From the NCBI RefSeq assembly GCF_017874215.1, contig NZ_JAGGLB010000038.1, positions 1-64,000 of the forward strand: 64,000 bases of DNA. The letters run 5' to 3'. The stretch is from Paenibacillus eucommiae (lineage in GTDB: Bacteria > Bacillota > Bacilli > Paenibacillales > NBRC-103111). The notes beneath the pieces are model-generated. The model was not told the DNA's origin. It searched no databases and saw nothing but the letters and a program-made list of their open reading frames with translations. This document shows, in pieces, positions 1 to 8,565 of this stretch. The translations under genes and the position numbers were made by a program. Every line of letters starts with the position of its first letter. The first letter of the stretch is position 1.

Positions 1-364
1 TCCGCTTGAAAAAGGAAAAGTCCGGTTCAGCCAAAGAAGGCGTATGGGTTTGCATGGTCATGGGTTATCACTGCCTCACCTTAATAGAGTTACTCACATC
101 ATAATCATAACGCCATGCTTCTTCGTTGAGTAGCTTTGTTTTCGATATCCAAAATCTGGAACAACTGTGGGGCAAGCTTAGACATCAGCGACTCTTAGCC
201 CGCTCAACAAGGGAAAAATACGCTCCGTTTGGGCTGTAAGAGGCGCTAATGTCCGTTAGAATTCCAGCTGGGCTTTTGGGGGGGCGCTAAGGAGCGTTGG
301 TGTCCGTTACAGTTACTGGCTTCCCATTCGCGTCCGCTACCCCTCTTATACCTGACAGCATTGG
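1..364. other. Left-edge gap, no supported gene
   Basis: I see no reading frame with a ribosome binding site or a recognisable product here. Short frames run in from the left edge but stop within about 130 bases. Positions 220-310 hold two copies of a GGCGCTAA-containing unit, each followed by GTCCGTTA. They resemble the GTCCGTA units repeated near 3.1 kb and 45.5 kb, so this stretch looks like degraded dispersed repeat rather than gene. Confidence 0.5.
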
Positions 365-540
365 GGATGAGAGAGGTTGGACCAACTCTTTAAATGCGGA
401 TGCTATCGCTCTTCCTCCCACACACCATTCCCTTTCAGTTACAAGGCGCAGTACACGCCGTTCTCAAACGGATAGCCGGCAGGCGTCTTTTTCCTGACTG
501 AAAGGGCTAGTGAGGACAACGAAAACTTGGAGTTCTTTAC
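365..540 (+). repeat. Dispersed mosaic repeat, locus 0 (partial)
   Basis: This is a partial copy of the intergenic mosaic family. It has the module with the core GCTCTTCCTCCCACA (near 408), then a copy of the AACGG..AGCC.GCAGGC module (near 468), then the module with the core GAAAGGGCTAGTGAGGAC (near 500). The same modules occur in the same order at 33.9-34.5 kb. The palindrome array found in other copies is missing. It ends a few bases beyond the 3' end of the minus-strand gene to its right. Confidence 0.65.
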
Positions 541-545
541 AAATT

Positions 546-1289
546 TCATGATTCGAATATTTTTATAGCAGAAATACTTCCATTTGTTTTAAAGTCATTG
601 GAGTAGGACAATACTGCTGTCGCAGTAATCTTTCCGCCCGGTCCCGTTATAGTTACGGTTGGATTTGAAGTATACCCTGCTCCGGGGTTCGTAATGGTTA
701 CACCCGTCACTACGCCATTTGTAACCGTTGCAGTTGCTGTGGCCTGCGTGCTTGACCATACCTCTCCCTTGCTTCCGTTATAGCGGTAATAGTTGGACAC
801 CTCATCCAAGCGTTCATTTGTAACCCCATAGGGAACTAGGACTTTCAGAAGGGCTGCTTTATTGGTTTGAGCTTCTTCGGCAGTTGGCCCTCTTTCCAGG
901 CCTGCGGGAGTGACTCCCCGAAACGCTTCTCTAAAAATCTCCGTGGGAACCTCGAGAGCAGCAGCAATGAGCACAACCGGCCTGCCTTTATCCTGCGGAT
1001 CAGTATCAAACCCACCTGATATCACGACTGAAAACGGGGATTTTTCAGAACTGCTGCTGTTTATGGTGCTAACAGATTTACCTGCACTTGCGGGAGGAAC
1101 TGCAGCCTGTTTCGCTTGGGATCGAGCAGGATCCCGCTTTACACATGGTGCTGATGTTTCCATACCGCCATGCTGGGACCGATTCACTTCTGAAGCCCCT
1201 GCATAAACATAGGGAAATACGGTGACCATTCCAACAATTGCCAAAGATAGTGCGCTAACGAGTCCTATGCTTACCATTGTTTTTCTCAT
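546..1289 (-). CDS. Secreted protein of unknown function
   Basis: A 247-residue protein that I do not recognise by name. Residues 1-31 form a typical signal peptide (positive RK, a hydrophobic stretch, then VYAGA), so it is probably exported. Residues 32-80 are rich in Ser, Ala and Gln and look disordered. A middle part (about 85-170) contains a possible helical segment. Near the C-terminus is a Thr/Val/Gly beta-rich unit containing TNPGAGYTSNPTVTITG, a motif common in repeat-bearing bacterial surface proteins, here present once. The start is supported by GAGGAG ten bases upstream. It seems to be a single gene: the next gene upstream on the same strand ends 107 bases away. Its role is unknown; surface or biofilm association is only a guess. 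Confidence 0.75.
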   Translation of the reverse strand: MRKTMVSIGLVSALSLAIVGMVTVFPYVYAGASEVNRSQHGGMETSAPCVKRDPARSQAKQAAVPPASAGKSVSTINSSSSEKSPFSVVISGGFDTDPQDKGRPVVLIAAALEVPTEIFREAFRGVTPAGLERGPTAEEAQTNKAALLKVLVPYGVTNERLDEVSNYYRYNGSKGEVWSSTQATATATVTNGVVTGVTITNPGAGYTSNPTVTITGPGGKITATAVLSYSNDFKTNGSISAIKIFES

Positions 1290-1396
1290 TTTATTAGCTC
1301 CTCTATATCATGAATTTGCTTTCAACAACTTCAGTATAGAGGCTCAATATGTCAACCATATGTTCAAATATGTTCAAAAATAAAATAATCTCAGAC

Positions 1397-2122
1397 TTAC
1401 ACCAGCGCGCCAAGCACCTTGCCTATACTGTCATTAATCAGAAAATCCGCCCTCGCATCAAACGGTGTAGGCATTTTATTAATCAAGATCAGCTTACCGC
1501 CCGCGTATTCCCTAACAAGACCTGCCGCTGGATTAACCGTGAGCGAAGTCCCCCCGACGATTAATATGTCCGCATTCGCTATACATTCTCTGGCCCGAAA
1601 TAATAATTCCATGTCCAGACCCTCCTCGTAAAGGACAACATCCGGTTTCACGACACTATCACACACATCACATCTCGGAACCAGATTCTTTATGTTCAAA
1701 ATATAAGAAAGATCAAAAAATTTATTACATTTCATACAGTAGTTCCGATGAACAGAACCATGCAGCTCCATAACATTGCGGTTCCCGGCCATCTGATGCA
1801 AGCCATCGATATTTTGAGTGATGACTGCTTTTAATCTTCCATCCCGTTCCAGAGACGATAAAGCCAAATGTGCTTGATTCGGTACTGCGTCTTTGTAAAT
1901 CATTTTACTTTTATAGAAATCGTAGAAATCTTCCGTATGCTTCATGAAAAAACTATGGCTCAGAACCTCTTCCGGTGTATAAGCCGATTCATTTTTCGCC
2001 TGATACAGCCCCGCGGCAGATCTGAAGTCCGGAATATTACTTTCCGTCGAGACACCCGCTCCCCCGAAAAAAACAATATTGGAGCTGGTAGCGACCATTT
2101 GTTTGAGCTCTGCAAAATTCAT
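1397..2122 (-). CDS. cobB: NAD-dependent protein deacylase, Sir2 family
   Basis: A cytoplasmic sirtuin of 241 residues, the usual length for bacterial class U/M enzymes. It removes acyl groups from lysines, consuming NAD and yielding nicotinamide and O-acetyl-ADP-ribose. All hallmark motifs are visible: GAGVSTESNIPDFR (Rossmann and NAD loop, about residue 21), TQNIDGLH (about 103), the catalytic His in ELHGS, two zinc Cys pairs CMKC and CDVC, and GTSLTVNP (about 193). The complete zinc site argues for a true deacylase rather than a defence-type Sir2 NADase. The gene begins 47 bases after the NADAR gene on the same strand, so the two are probably cotranscribed. An AAAGGA ribosome binding site precedes the ATG. 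Confidence 0.93.
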   Translation of the reverse strand: MNFAELKQMVATSSNIVFFGGAGVSTESNIPDFRSAAGLYQAKNESAYTPEEVLSHSFFMKHTEDFYDFYKSKMIYKDAVPNQAHLALSSLERDGRLKAVITQNIDGLHQMAGNRNVMELHGSVHRNYCMKCNKFFDLSYILNIKNLVPRCDVCDSVVKPDVVLYEEGLDMELLFRARECIANADILIVGGTSLTVNPAAGLVREYAGGKLILINKMPTPFDARADFLINDSIGKVLGALV

Positions 2123-2169
2123 TGTTCACCAATCCTTTCATCAAGTCTTCAGGCATGCATGAATGCTAA

Positions 2170-2838
2170 TTACTCTTCATCCAGCTTCCATTCGTCAGGA
2201 GGTATATAATAAGCATCATATTCCCGTTTGGCTTCCTTACTCAATCCATAGTACCACTCTGCTAAATGCATCACATAGTTTTCTCCTGCACTCATTCGCC
2301 AAAACATACTATAAGGATGATGCTCAGAATAGACGATCCATTGCGGCAAAAAGAACACTGGCGAGTAACCTTCCAAATCATTTCTAATTTGCATCAAAAT
2401 GAGTCCTAGTTTATTTGCTCCAGTCCCATCCCCATTGTCGCCCCAGAAGGCGTCGTTCTTTGTATGTTCAATTAGTAAGCAATCGCCAGTTGATAAAAGT
2501 ATATCTCTCACTGTTTGATGCTGCTCAATTTTTGACATGACCGCTTCCTGCATGATGCCGACTTTGACATTCTCCCAATCTTCCCGCAGGGGTCTTGTCC
2601 GGTCTCGCCCCATTTTTGCCGCTTCCATCGGTGTGGGAGCTAGCCGCAGCTGTTCCTCATGCTCTGTCCCTGCAAACTTCATCGCCTGAAAATAATGCTC
2701 AGATGTCGGCCAAACTTTATCCTGAATTTCTATGGGATACTTGGCAAAATTAGAAAAACAACCATATGGCTTGTTCGTTTCATAGAACTTAATAACCTTT
2801 TGCTCTGAATTCATATGAAGCTCTTGTTCTTGGTCCAT
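2170..2838 (-). CDS. NADAR domain protein (YbiA-like)
   Basis: A 222-residue protein with a NADAR domain over about residues 15-170. Seen are FYETNKPYGCFSNFA, the WPTSEHYFQAMKF motif, and LIEHTKNDAFWGDNGDGTG.NKLG, all typical of YbiA-like proteins. Known members hydrolyse N-glycosidic bonds: YbiA acts on phosphorylated riboflavin precursors, and some NADAR proteins remove ADP-ribose from guanine. The last 50 residues lie beyond the core domain and are rich in Trp and Tyr. GAGGAGG supports the start. It is the first gene of a likely pair with the downstream Sir2 deacylase, which suggests a link to NAD or ADP-ribose chemistry; that link is inference. Confidence 0.88.
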   Translation of the reverse strand: MDQEQELHMNSEQKVIKFYETNKPYGCFSNFAKYPIEIQDKVWPTSEHYFQAMKFAGTEHEEQLRLAPTPMEAAKMGRDRTRPLREDWENVKVGIMQEAVMSKIEQHQTVRDILLSTGDCLLIEHTKNDAFWGDNGDGTGANKLGLILMQIRNDLEGYSPVFFLPQWIVYSEHHPYSMFWRMSAGENYVMHLAEWYYGLSKEAKREYDAYYIPPDEWKLDEE

Positions 2839-3028
2839 TTGCTGCCTCCTCTTATATTATCTACCTCACTTGCGCTTTTACTTCTTTGGAAACTGCCTCT
2901 TTCAATCTCTTACAACCTCTTACTAGATATCGTACCACATATTGGGATTGACGTATTGACAACCTATTACGCGGTGGGTTTTCGCTTGCTACGAAATTTA
3001 CGACGAATCCAACGGTAGAGCTTACGTT

Positions 3029-3210
3029 TACGGACATGAGATCCGCTATTTTACCATTTATCACTTTTTCGCGAGGGTTACGGACATACGTTCCGCTATT
3101 TGCCCTAAATTCATGATTTGGGAGTGGTTTGAGCATCAATAAAGGCTTTCATGTCCGTAAGCACCGCAAAAACTCCTTGAATCGCTAAAATAACGGATCT
3201 GAGGTCCGTA
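3029..3210. repeat. Inverted ACGGACAT repeat cluster, copy 1
   Basis: Four units based on ACGGACATGAGATCCGCTAT. Two face right (3030-3050 and 3080-3100) and two face left (about 3150-3160 and 3189-3210), so the cluster can fold into a long imperfect hairpin. A second cluster with the same 2+2 arrangement lies at 45432-45632. Each cluster abuts a palindrome-array locus. Open frames crossing it have no ribosome binding site and are not genes. Confidence 0.7.
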
Positions 3211-3219
3211 AAGGTCCGC

Positions 3220-3645
3220 GGGTGCAGGAGCTGGAGACGAAGAGCCCGCGCAACTGAGAGGATCTGCTACTTTAACGACTTTAACGACTTTAACGATGTT
3301 TTTCATCGTTAAAACATCAGTTTTCCTCTCCACATCCTTGCTTTAATGATGAAAAACATCGTTAAAATCCCTTTTAACCTCCCTTTTGATGGGCAGCGTC
3401 CTCTTTTAACGATGAAAAACATCGTTAACGTGACGGCTTGAGATCGAACACTTGTTTTAACGATGAAAAGCATCGTTAAGTGGAGCACGCTCATTTCGGC
3501 GGAGGGCGGACTGCTACTAACTCTCATCCCCCCACAGTACAAAGTACCAAACGCATCATGCTCAAACAGACTGCCAGCAGAAGTTGCTTTTCTGAGGGAA
3601 AGGGATAGTGGTGATAGGGTAATCTGAGCTCTAGTAAAACCATAA
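3220..3645 (+). repeat. Dispersed mosaic repeat, locus 1, with four-palindrome array
   Basis: After a CAACTGAGAGGATCTGCTAC module come four palindromes of the form TTTAACGATG-loop-CATCGTTAAA at 3289-3313, 3342-3366, 3405-3428 and 3456-3479. The first has a T5 loop, the others A-rich loops. Start-to-start spacing is 53, 63 and 51. A GTGGAGCACGCTCATTTCGG module and a copy of the GAAAGGGATAGTG.TGA module follow. Two extra TTTAACGAC units sit just before the first palindrome. The locus lies between the NADAR gene and the 3' end of the DUF6933 gene. Confidence 0.85.
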
Positions 3646-3733
3646 ATAAAAGACTGCACAAGCTCATCACTTGTACAGCCTATTTAACCCTATTCATTCC
3701 TGTTCATTCCCGTTAATTCCTATTTGTTTCCAC

Positions 3734-4654
3734 TCAATTCTCAATATACCTGGATATTTCACTATCACAGCTAGCGCATTTTCCCTCAAGAATAATACCA
3801 TGCTTGTCCAATTCTACGGAGTAATCCTTTATAGTTGCTTCATCCGAGCATTTCCAGCACCAGGCATTTTTGGTATACTCCCGCCGTGTATTTTCAGGTA
3901 TCGCGAGCCATTTCTTCATTGCAGCCATAGAGATGGCCCCGGTATTTCCTTCTTGTTTACCTGCATTTTTCTTTTCTTTCGAGCTCTTTTCTTTCCTTTC
4001 GTTCTTCTCGTTCTTCTCGTTCTTTTCTATATTCTCTACGTTCTTCTTGTTCTTTCCTATGTCCTCTACGTTCTTTTCGTTCTTTCCGATGTCCTCTACG
4101 TTCTTTTCATCCGTTACCATACTCTCTTGATTCCCTGCTGTACTCTTTTCCAGACTCAATCCATCTAACGCGTCCTTCATGATTTCTCTGGAGTACTTCG
4201 ACAGCTTCAAAAATACATATCTGTTCAGAAACCGATTGATTTGGTAAATCCCTGACTCATCGACCTCTGTCATATCTTCCATTCTATGCTGTGCGTACAT
4301 GATGACTTCATTAATCTGGCTCAGGATACTTCTATCACTCGTTGGTGAGTAGTGGATGTCTCCGAAACTTTGTAAATATTGATCAATCTGTACCTGGTCC
4401 ATTCCATCTGCAAGCAGATTTTTGGATAAATGTTCTGCTACTAATGCATTAAAACGTTTAAAATCCTTCTGTACCAGCCCAAAAATCATAAAGTTATAAC
4501 TGGTTTCGTTATTCATAAGCAATACGCATTTGCGCCGTTTAGACACAAAATAATGAGCATGCCAGCCATATAAAGGTCTGAATGCATCCGGCTTATCAGC
4601 TAGGGGAGCTTTAAGCTCCGCTGCCAGTTTTTTAGTGAGCTGCAAAACAATCAT
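3734..4654 (-). CDS. DUF6933 domain protein with Lys/Asn/Glu-rich linker
   Basis: A 306-residue protein. Residues 1-175 match what I know as DUF6933 (start MIVLQLTKKLAAELK, then GWHAHYF and CVLLMNNETSYNFMIFG), a family of unknown function common in Paenibacillus. Residues about 190-240 form a low-complexity linker of repeated KNVEDIGKNEKN-type units, highly charged and probably disordered or coiled coil. The C-terminal 60 residues carry two CxxC pairs (CWKC and CASC) that could bind zinc, a feature I would not expect in the plain DUF. AAAGGATC supports the ATG start. The repeat DNA (about 3960-4130) could vary in length between strains. Confidence 0.75.
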   Translation of the reverse strand: MIVLQLTKKLAAELKAPLADKPDAFRPLYGWHAHYFVSKRRKCVLLMNNETSYNFMIFGLVQKDFKRFNALVAEHLSKNLLADGMDQVQIDQYLQSFGDIHYSPTSDRSILSQINEVIMYAQHRMEDMTEVDESGIYQINRFLNRYVFLKLSKYSREIMKDALDGLSLEKSTAGNQESMVTDEKNVEDIGKNEKNVEDIGKNKKNVENIEKNEKNEKNERKEKSSKEKKNAGKQEGNTGAISMAAMKKWLAIPENTRREYTKNAWCWKCSDEATIKDYSVELDKHGIILEGKCASCDSEISRYIEN

Positions 4655-4700
4655 TGTTGATCCTTTCCCTTTCAGTTTTCAAATTTTAAATTTTCAAATC

Positions 4701-6107
4701 CTAAATCAGCTTGTGTCTATACCATTTATCCCCTTTGAATCGCCATCCAAAGATCAATCCGCGCACGCCCCATTCAGCAACCATTGCCAGCCATACACCC
4801 ATAATACCGAATTGGAGAGTAATTCCTAAAATATAGCCTAGGATCACCCGCAATAACCACATAGTCAGCAAGGAAGTGATTGAAGTGAATTTGGAATCTC
4901 CCGCCGCGCGTAGTGCCGATGGCATAACAAAGCTTAATGACCACAAAAAAGGTTGAGCAATCACAATTAATAAAGTAAGTGCGAATATTGTAGGAATAAT
5001 TTCTTCCGGTGGAGAGAACATTTTCACAATTAACGGGAAGAATGGCATGATGATGATCGACACAAGCACGAAGATCACCGTGGAAAGTCCCATAAAAGAT
5101 TTAATAAACTTCCTTGCATCCTGAATGTTCCTTCGTCCGACACACTGACCGACAACCGTTACAACAGCTATGCTGAGTGCAGTGCCGCCGATTTGAAATA
5201 ACATCGAGATGGAGCCGCTGATCGCATTCACCGTGATCGCCAAAGTCCCTAATTGTACAATAAATGTCTGCGTTAATAGCTTGCCTCCATTGAAAAACAT
5301 CTGTTCTGCAGCAAACGGAATTCCGATGAACATTATTTTTCTTAGAATCGAAATATTGAGCGTCAATGCATCTCTTATTTTGAAACGCAGCGTTTGATTA
5401 TACTTTAACAAATAGATGATCGAGATTAGCATTCCCAATATTCTTGCCAGAATCATAGATATAACCAGCCCTATGACACCCATATCAAAAACCGTGATTA
5501 ACACTATATTTAAACCTAAGTAAGTTAAATTCATAATTAAGGATAAGCCCAGGCATGCTTTCGTCTCCCCAACACCTCTCAACACACCAGTCACTGCTTG
5601 ATAGATCGCAATAAAAGGGTAAGAGATACAACTGCCAATCAGGAAAATCTTCGCATTGTGGAATACTTCAGCTTCAGCATCTCCAAATAGCAAGTTTAAA
5701 GTAGGGGTATGGAAAAAGATAACGAACGCACTGATCAGTACCGACAATACCGCCACTGCAGATATGGCCTGCGAAGCAGCTTTGGATACCATCTCTTGAT
5801 TTCCACTACCTTTATACTGCGCTACAATGACTGTACCACCTGTCGCCACAGCGACAAACACATTAATCAAGAAAAGATTCAGCGAATCTACCATACTCAC
5901 CGCACTGATAGCTGCAACTCCAGAGGAGCTTATCAATGCAGTATTCAGCAAACTCATCAAAATAATAAAAGCTTGATCCACAAATATCGGAACAATAATA
6001 GCGATAATTTGTTTGTAATCGATCGATTCCCCTGTAAAATATTTGTTCATCAAAAAAACTGTTTTTTGTTTTATATTCATTGGTATTCTTCTCACTGCCA
6101 TCATCAC
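4701..6107 (-). CDS. MATE family efflux transporter
   Basis: A 468-residue membrane protein with about 12 hydrophobic segments in two related halves, the normal MATE length. It begins after a short cytoplasmic tail with KQIIAIIVPIFVDQAFIILM, then SSSGVAAISAV and GGTVIVAQYKG, which fit the first MATE repeat; GGTALSIAVVTVVGQCVGRR marks the second. Such proteins export cationic drugs or metabolites in exchange for Na+ or H+; the substrate cannot be read from sequence. The upstream AAGAAGTG is a modest ribosome binding site. A start at the Met 27 bases further in, preceded by GTGAGAAG, is also possible. The DUF6933 gene begins 46 bases beyond its stop on the same strand. Confidence 0.9.
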   Translation of the reverse strand: MMMAVRRIPMNIKQKTVFLMNKYFTGESIDYKQIIAIIVPIFVDQAFIILMSLLNTALISSSGVAAISAVSMVDSLNLFLINVFVAVATGGTVIVAQYKGSGNQEMVSKAASQAISAVAVLSVLISAFVIFFHTPTLNLLFGDAEAEVFHNAKIFLIGSCISYPFIAIYQAVTGVLRGVGETKACLGLSLIMNLTYLGLNIVLITVFDMGVIGLVISMILARILGMLISIIYLLKYNQTLRFKIRDALTLNISILRKIMFIGIPFAAEQMFFNGGKLLTQTFIVQLGTLAITVNAISGSISMLFQIGGTALSIAVVTVVGQCVGRRNIQDARKFIKSFMGLSTVIFVLVSIIIMPFFPLIVKMFSPPEEIIPTIFALTLLIVIAQPFLWSLSFVMPSALRAAGDSKFTSITSLLTMWLLRVILGYILGITLQFGIMGVWLAMVAEWGVRGLIFGWRFKGDKWYRHKLI

Positions 6108-6501
6108 TTCTTTAGCTGAATTCTGTCAAGAGGTATCACTGATATTCAGAGCTTTCGGCGCCTATTGCAATTTGTGAACATTATTTGACATGTACTTAGA
6201 TCATCTCATACTTCGCGAGGATTTGCCATGTTTCGACAGCAGGAATTGTTTGGACACACATGAAGCCTTACACCGAAACCCCCTCTATTGAATTGGCATA
6301 ATTGATATGTCATAAATGTCATATAGGAAGTGTTCTACATTTATTTGAGAATTCCTTTCAAATCAGCTTTTTTACAGAATGTTCCCCTATACCGCTACTT
6401 ATATAAAATGGGCTGTCCTCAGGTCTACTTGACCTTTTGGGACAACCCATTTTGACAAAAATTTAACCCATTCTATCCTGCTTAAGCATCTGCTCAAGCA
6501 T
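6108..6501. other. Gap with one terminator, no gene
   Basis: No frame with a start signal is visible. The left part presumably holds the promoter of the MATE gene. The only clear element is the hairpin at 6405-6453. None of the dispersed repeat modules occur here. Confidence 0.5.
6405..6453 (-). terminator. Terminator of the epimerase/dehydrogenase operon
   Basis: A 14-bp stem with one mismatch, AAAATGGGCTGTCC pairing with GGACAACCCATTTT. Read on the minus strand it ends in TTTTATA, about 50 bases after the stop of the epimerase-like gene. Confidence 0.75.
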
Positions 6502-7455
6502 TTACTTAGACCCGCCTGCACCAACTTCCAATGTTAAGGTCCAGCTATTTGTACCATATTCAGGGACAATCGTGCATTGCTCTGCCCTGTAAGCTTCATT
6601 AAGATTGTCCAAATATCCTGCAGCTGGCTCCAATGCCACGTGATATTCATTGCCCCAACCGCCCCCGTTAATCCAGATGCCCAGATAAGGGAGCTGTGCG
6701 GGATCGAATATCAGTTTAAAAGAGTCACCACTAGTTTCATCTATAATACGGCAGAATCCTTCGTCAAGCGGCGCAGCTGCATAGAGCTTTTCGGCAATGC
6801 CGCTATTCCGTTCCGGTATTTGGTTCAAGCGCCGCGGACTTCCATTGCTATCGATCGTTGCTGGCCAACAATGCTCAGTCCCCCTTGCTCCCAACCGCTC
6901 TTCCGCAGAAAAGGCGACGACAACCCGCTCTACCGATTCCGGCAGCTCAATTCGCATAAGTGGTCCAGCTGCAACGATCGGATGCGGCGCCCATATATAG
7001 GGCAATGGATGCTCTCCCAAATTTGCTAATCTATATTCGAACACTATACGGCTGCCTATCAACTGCATCTTTTTATTTAATAGGTAGGGCAGCGTCTCTC
7101 CTTTCGTCTCCCATTCCACTGTCATCTCATCCACTATGCTGTAATCCCAGCTTTTGCTCCATAATTCCCCATGATCAGTAACCTTCTTCCCTGACCACGG
7201 TTGTGCAGGATAGAAGCATTCATCAATGGAGGGGAATAACTCATCCCAACCACAGCGGTCCCAGGCCCCCCATTCGCTACCCGGAACAGGCAATTGAAAT
7301 ATTCTTGCTGGAGGCTGATCCATCCATTCCCTTCCGGTACGCTTGTCATAGATCGACGCTATTTTGCTTCCTAAATCGGGAAGTATAATTAGCTTGAGGA
7401 CTTCATTCTCCCATTGGATAGCTTCTAACCCTTCCCACTCCCTAGTGATGATCAT
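6502..7455 (-). CDS. Aldose 1-epimerase-like protein (galactose mutarotase fold)
   Basis: A 317-residue soluble protein with the beta-sandwich pattern of mutarotase-like proteins: LKLIILPDLGSKIASIYDKR near the start, GWDELFPSIDECFYP, IWAPHPIVAAGP (conserved His region), LGIWINGGGWGNEYHVALEP and a final PEYGTNSWTLTLEVG. True epimerases use a His and a Glu; HPI and ALEP are plausible equivalents. It may interconvert sugar anomers or be a non-catalytic sugar-binding relative. Its ATG overlaps the end of the dehydrogenase gene by four bases and has AGGAGG in front, so the two are translationally coupled. Regulation is probably by the adjacent GntR protein. Confidence 0.8.
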   Translation of the reverse strand: MIITREWEGLEAIQWENEVLKLIILPDLGSKIASIYDKRTGREWMDQPPARIFQLPVPGSEWGAWDRCGWDELFPSIDECFYPAQPWSGKKVTDHGELWSKSWDYSIVDEMTVEWETKGETLPYLLNKKMQLIGSRIVFEYRLANLGEHPLPYIWAPHPIVAAGPLMRIELPESVERVVVAFSAEERLGARGTEHCWPATIDSNGSPRRLNQIPERNSGIAEKLYAAAPLDEGFCRIIDETSGDSFKLIFDPAQLPYLGIWINGGGWGNEYHVALEPAAGYLDNLNEAYRAEQCTIVPEYGTNSWTLTLEVGAGGSK

Positions 7456-8480
7456 TCTGATCCTCCTATAGTTCCGCTAGATTCTGGACTTGAACCCTCC
7501 TCCATGAACCTGCTATTTATCCATTTCAAGTTAACCGGTGATTGCGGTCTATTGCCGCTCAATACGCGAACGACTTCCTCACCAGCCATCTGCTGCAATC
7601 GGGGAAGAGACTCCTCAGAGTAATAAGCACAGTGAGGTGTCACGATAGCGCCAGCAGCATGAACCAACGGATGATCGCCTTTAGGAGGTTCTTCTTCCAA
7701 TACATCCAGAGCTATTCCACCAATCGTATCGGCATCCAACGCGTGGCGAACAGCCTGGGCATCTACTAATGAACCCCTTGCCGTATTCACTATAATTACA
7801 TCCGGCTTCATTCGGGCAAGACTATCAGCGTTAATCAGATGATAGGTCTCTGGCGTTGAGGGAACATGCAGAGAGATCATATCCGATCTTTCCCACAGCT
7901 CCTCTAAAGAAACCAAATGAATATTCAAATGCAGAGCCTGACTGGCAGACATGTAGGGATCGTAACCGATGATGTTCATTCCGAACGCTCTCGCCCTTGC
8001 TGCAACCAATTGTGCAATATAGCCACAACCAGCTAACCCCAATGTTTTGCCCGCCAAGGAAACTATGGGTCGGTGCTGCAGGAAACGCCACTCCCCAGCC
8101 TGAACATCGTTTGCCATCGGAATAAGCCTGCGAGCGGCAGCGAGCAGCAGACACAGGGTATGTTCCGCCACCTCTTCTCCGCAATAACGTGGGACGTTAC
8201 AAACATAGATCCCTTTCTTTCCCGCAGCTTGCAGGTCCACGTTGTCGAAACCTATTCCGTATCGAAGAATAATGCGGCAATGATCCAACTGCTCAATCAT
8301 CTGCGAATCCACTTTCGAGTATTGCACGAACAGAGCAACCCCATCCTTGACTTGTTCAATCCACTCTTCGGATTCTAAGCTGTTAATCTCAATCAGGGAA
8401 ACACCTAAAGCTGACAGCAAGCTTCTTTCTATATTTAAATTAGGAAAATCGTGGGTAAGTGCGTAAGCTCTCAATTCCAT
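7452..8480 (-). CDS. D-isomer 2-hydroxyacid dehydrogenase (SerA/CtBP-like)
   Basis: A 342-residue NAD(P)-dependent oxidoreductase. Visible are RYGIGFDNVDL (hinge and Arg), the nucleotide-binding LGLAGCGYIAQ, NTARGSLVD and ALDVLEEEPP with the catalytic Glu, and PHCAYYSEES with the catalytic His. This family reduces 2-keto acids or oxidises D-2-hydroxyacids, for example phosphoglycerate or sugar acids. No C-terminal ACT domain is present, so it is unlikely to be the serine-pathway enzyme. ATG at 8480 or GTG at 8483 could start it. It heads a two-gene operon, and the palindrome at 8533-8544 overlaps the likely -35 (TTAACA, then 18 bp to TAGTAA), pointing to repression by the neighbouring regulator. 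Confidence 0.88.
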   Translation of the reverse strand: MELRAYALTHDFPNLNIERSLLSALGVSLIEINSLESEEWIEQVKDGVALFVQYSKVDSQMIEQLDHCRIILRYGIGFDNVDLQAAGKKGIYVCNVPRYCGEEVAEHTLCLLLAAARRLIPMANDVQAGEWRFLQHRPIVSLAGKTLGLAGCGYIAQLVAARARAFGMNIIGYDPYMSASQALHLNIHLVSLEELWERSDMISLHVPSTPETYHLINADSLARMKPDVIIVNTARGSLVDAQAVRHALDADTIGGIALDVLEEEPPKGDHPLVHAAGAIVTPHCAYYSEESLPRLQQMAGEEVVRVLSGNRPQSPVNLKWINSRFMEEGSSPESSGTIGGSE

Positions 8481-8532
8481 CACTCCATGTTAATAATTTA
8501 TAGTGTATTTTTACTATCCGGAATTTCGTACA

Positions 8533-8544
8533 ACTGTTAACAGT
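8533..8544. promoter_or_regulatory. GntR operator in front of the dehydrogenase operon
   Basis: A perfect 12-bp palindrome, ACTGTTAACAGT, between the end of the GntR gene and the operon start. It covers a likely -35 box read on the minus strand. The same palindrome, extended, lies at 9295-9310 at the regulator's own promoter. Confidence 0.75.
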
Positions 8545-8565
8545 ATGTATAAAAAGAAAGCCTCC

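Noticed and set aside
1397..2838. Defence island with a Sir2 NADase effector
   Set aside because: The sirtuin has the full zinc site and the length of a housekeeping deacylase, and no other defence genes are nearby.
3289..3479. CRISPR-like array of short palindromic repeats
   Set aside because: The sequences between palindromes are the same at other loci, the array has only four units with unequal spacing, and no cas genes are present.
2861..3659. Minus-strand open frames of 65 to 116 codons in the gap after the NADAR gene
   Set aside because: They are formed by the dispersed repeats and palindromes, have no ribosome binding site and encode no recognisable sequence.
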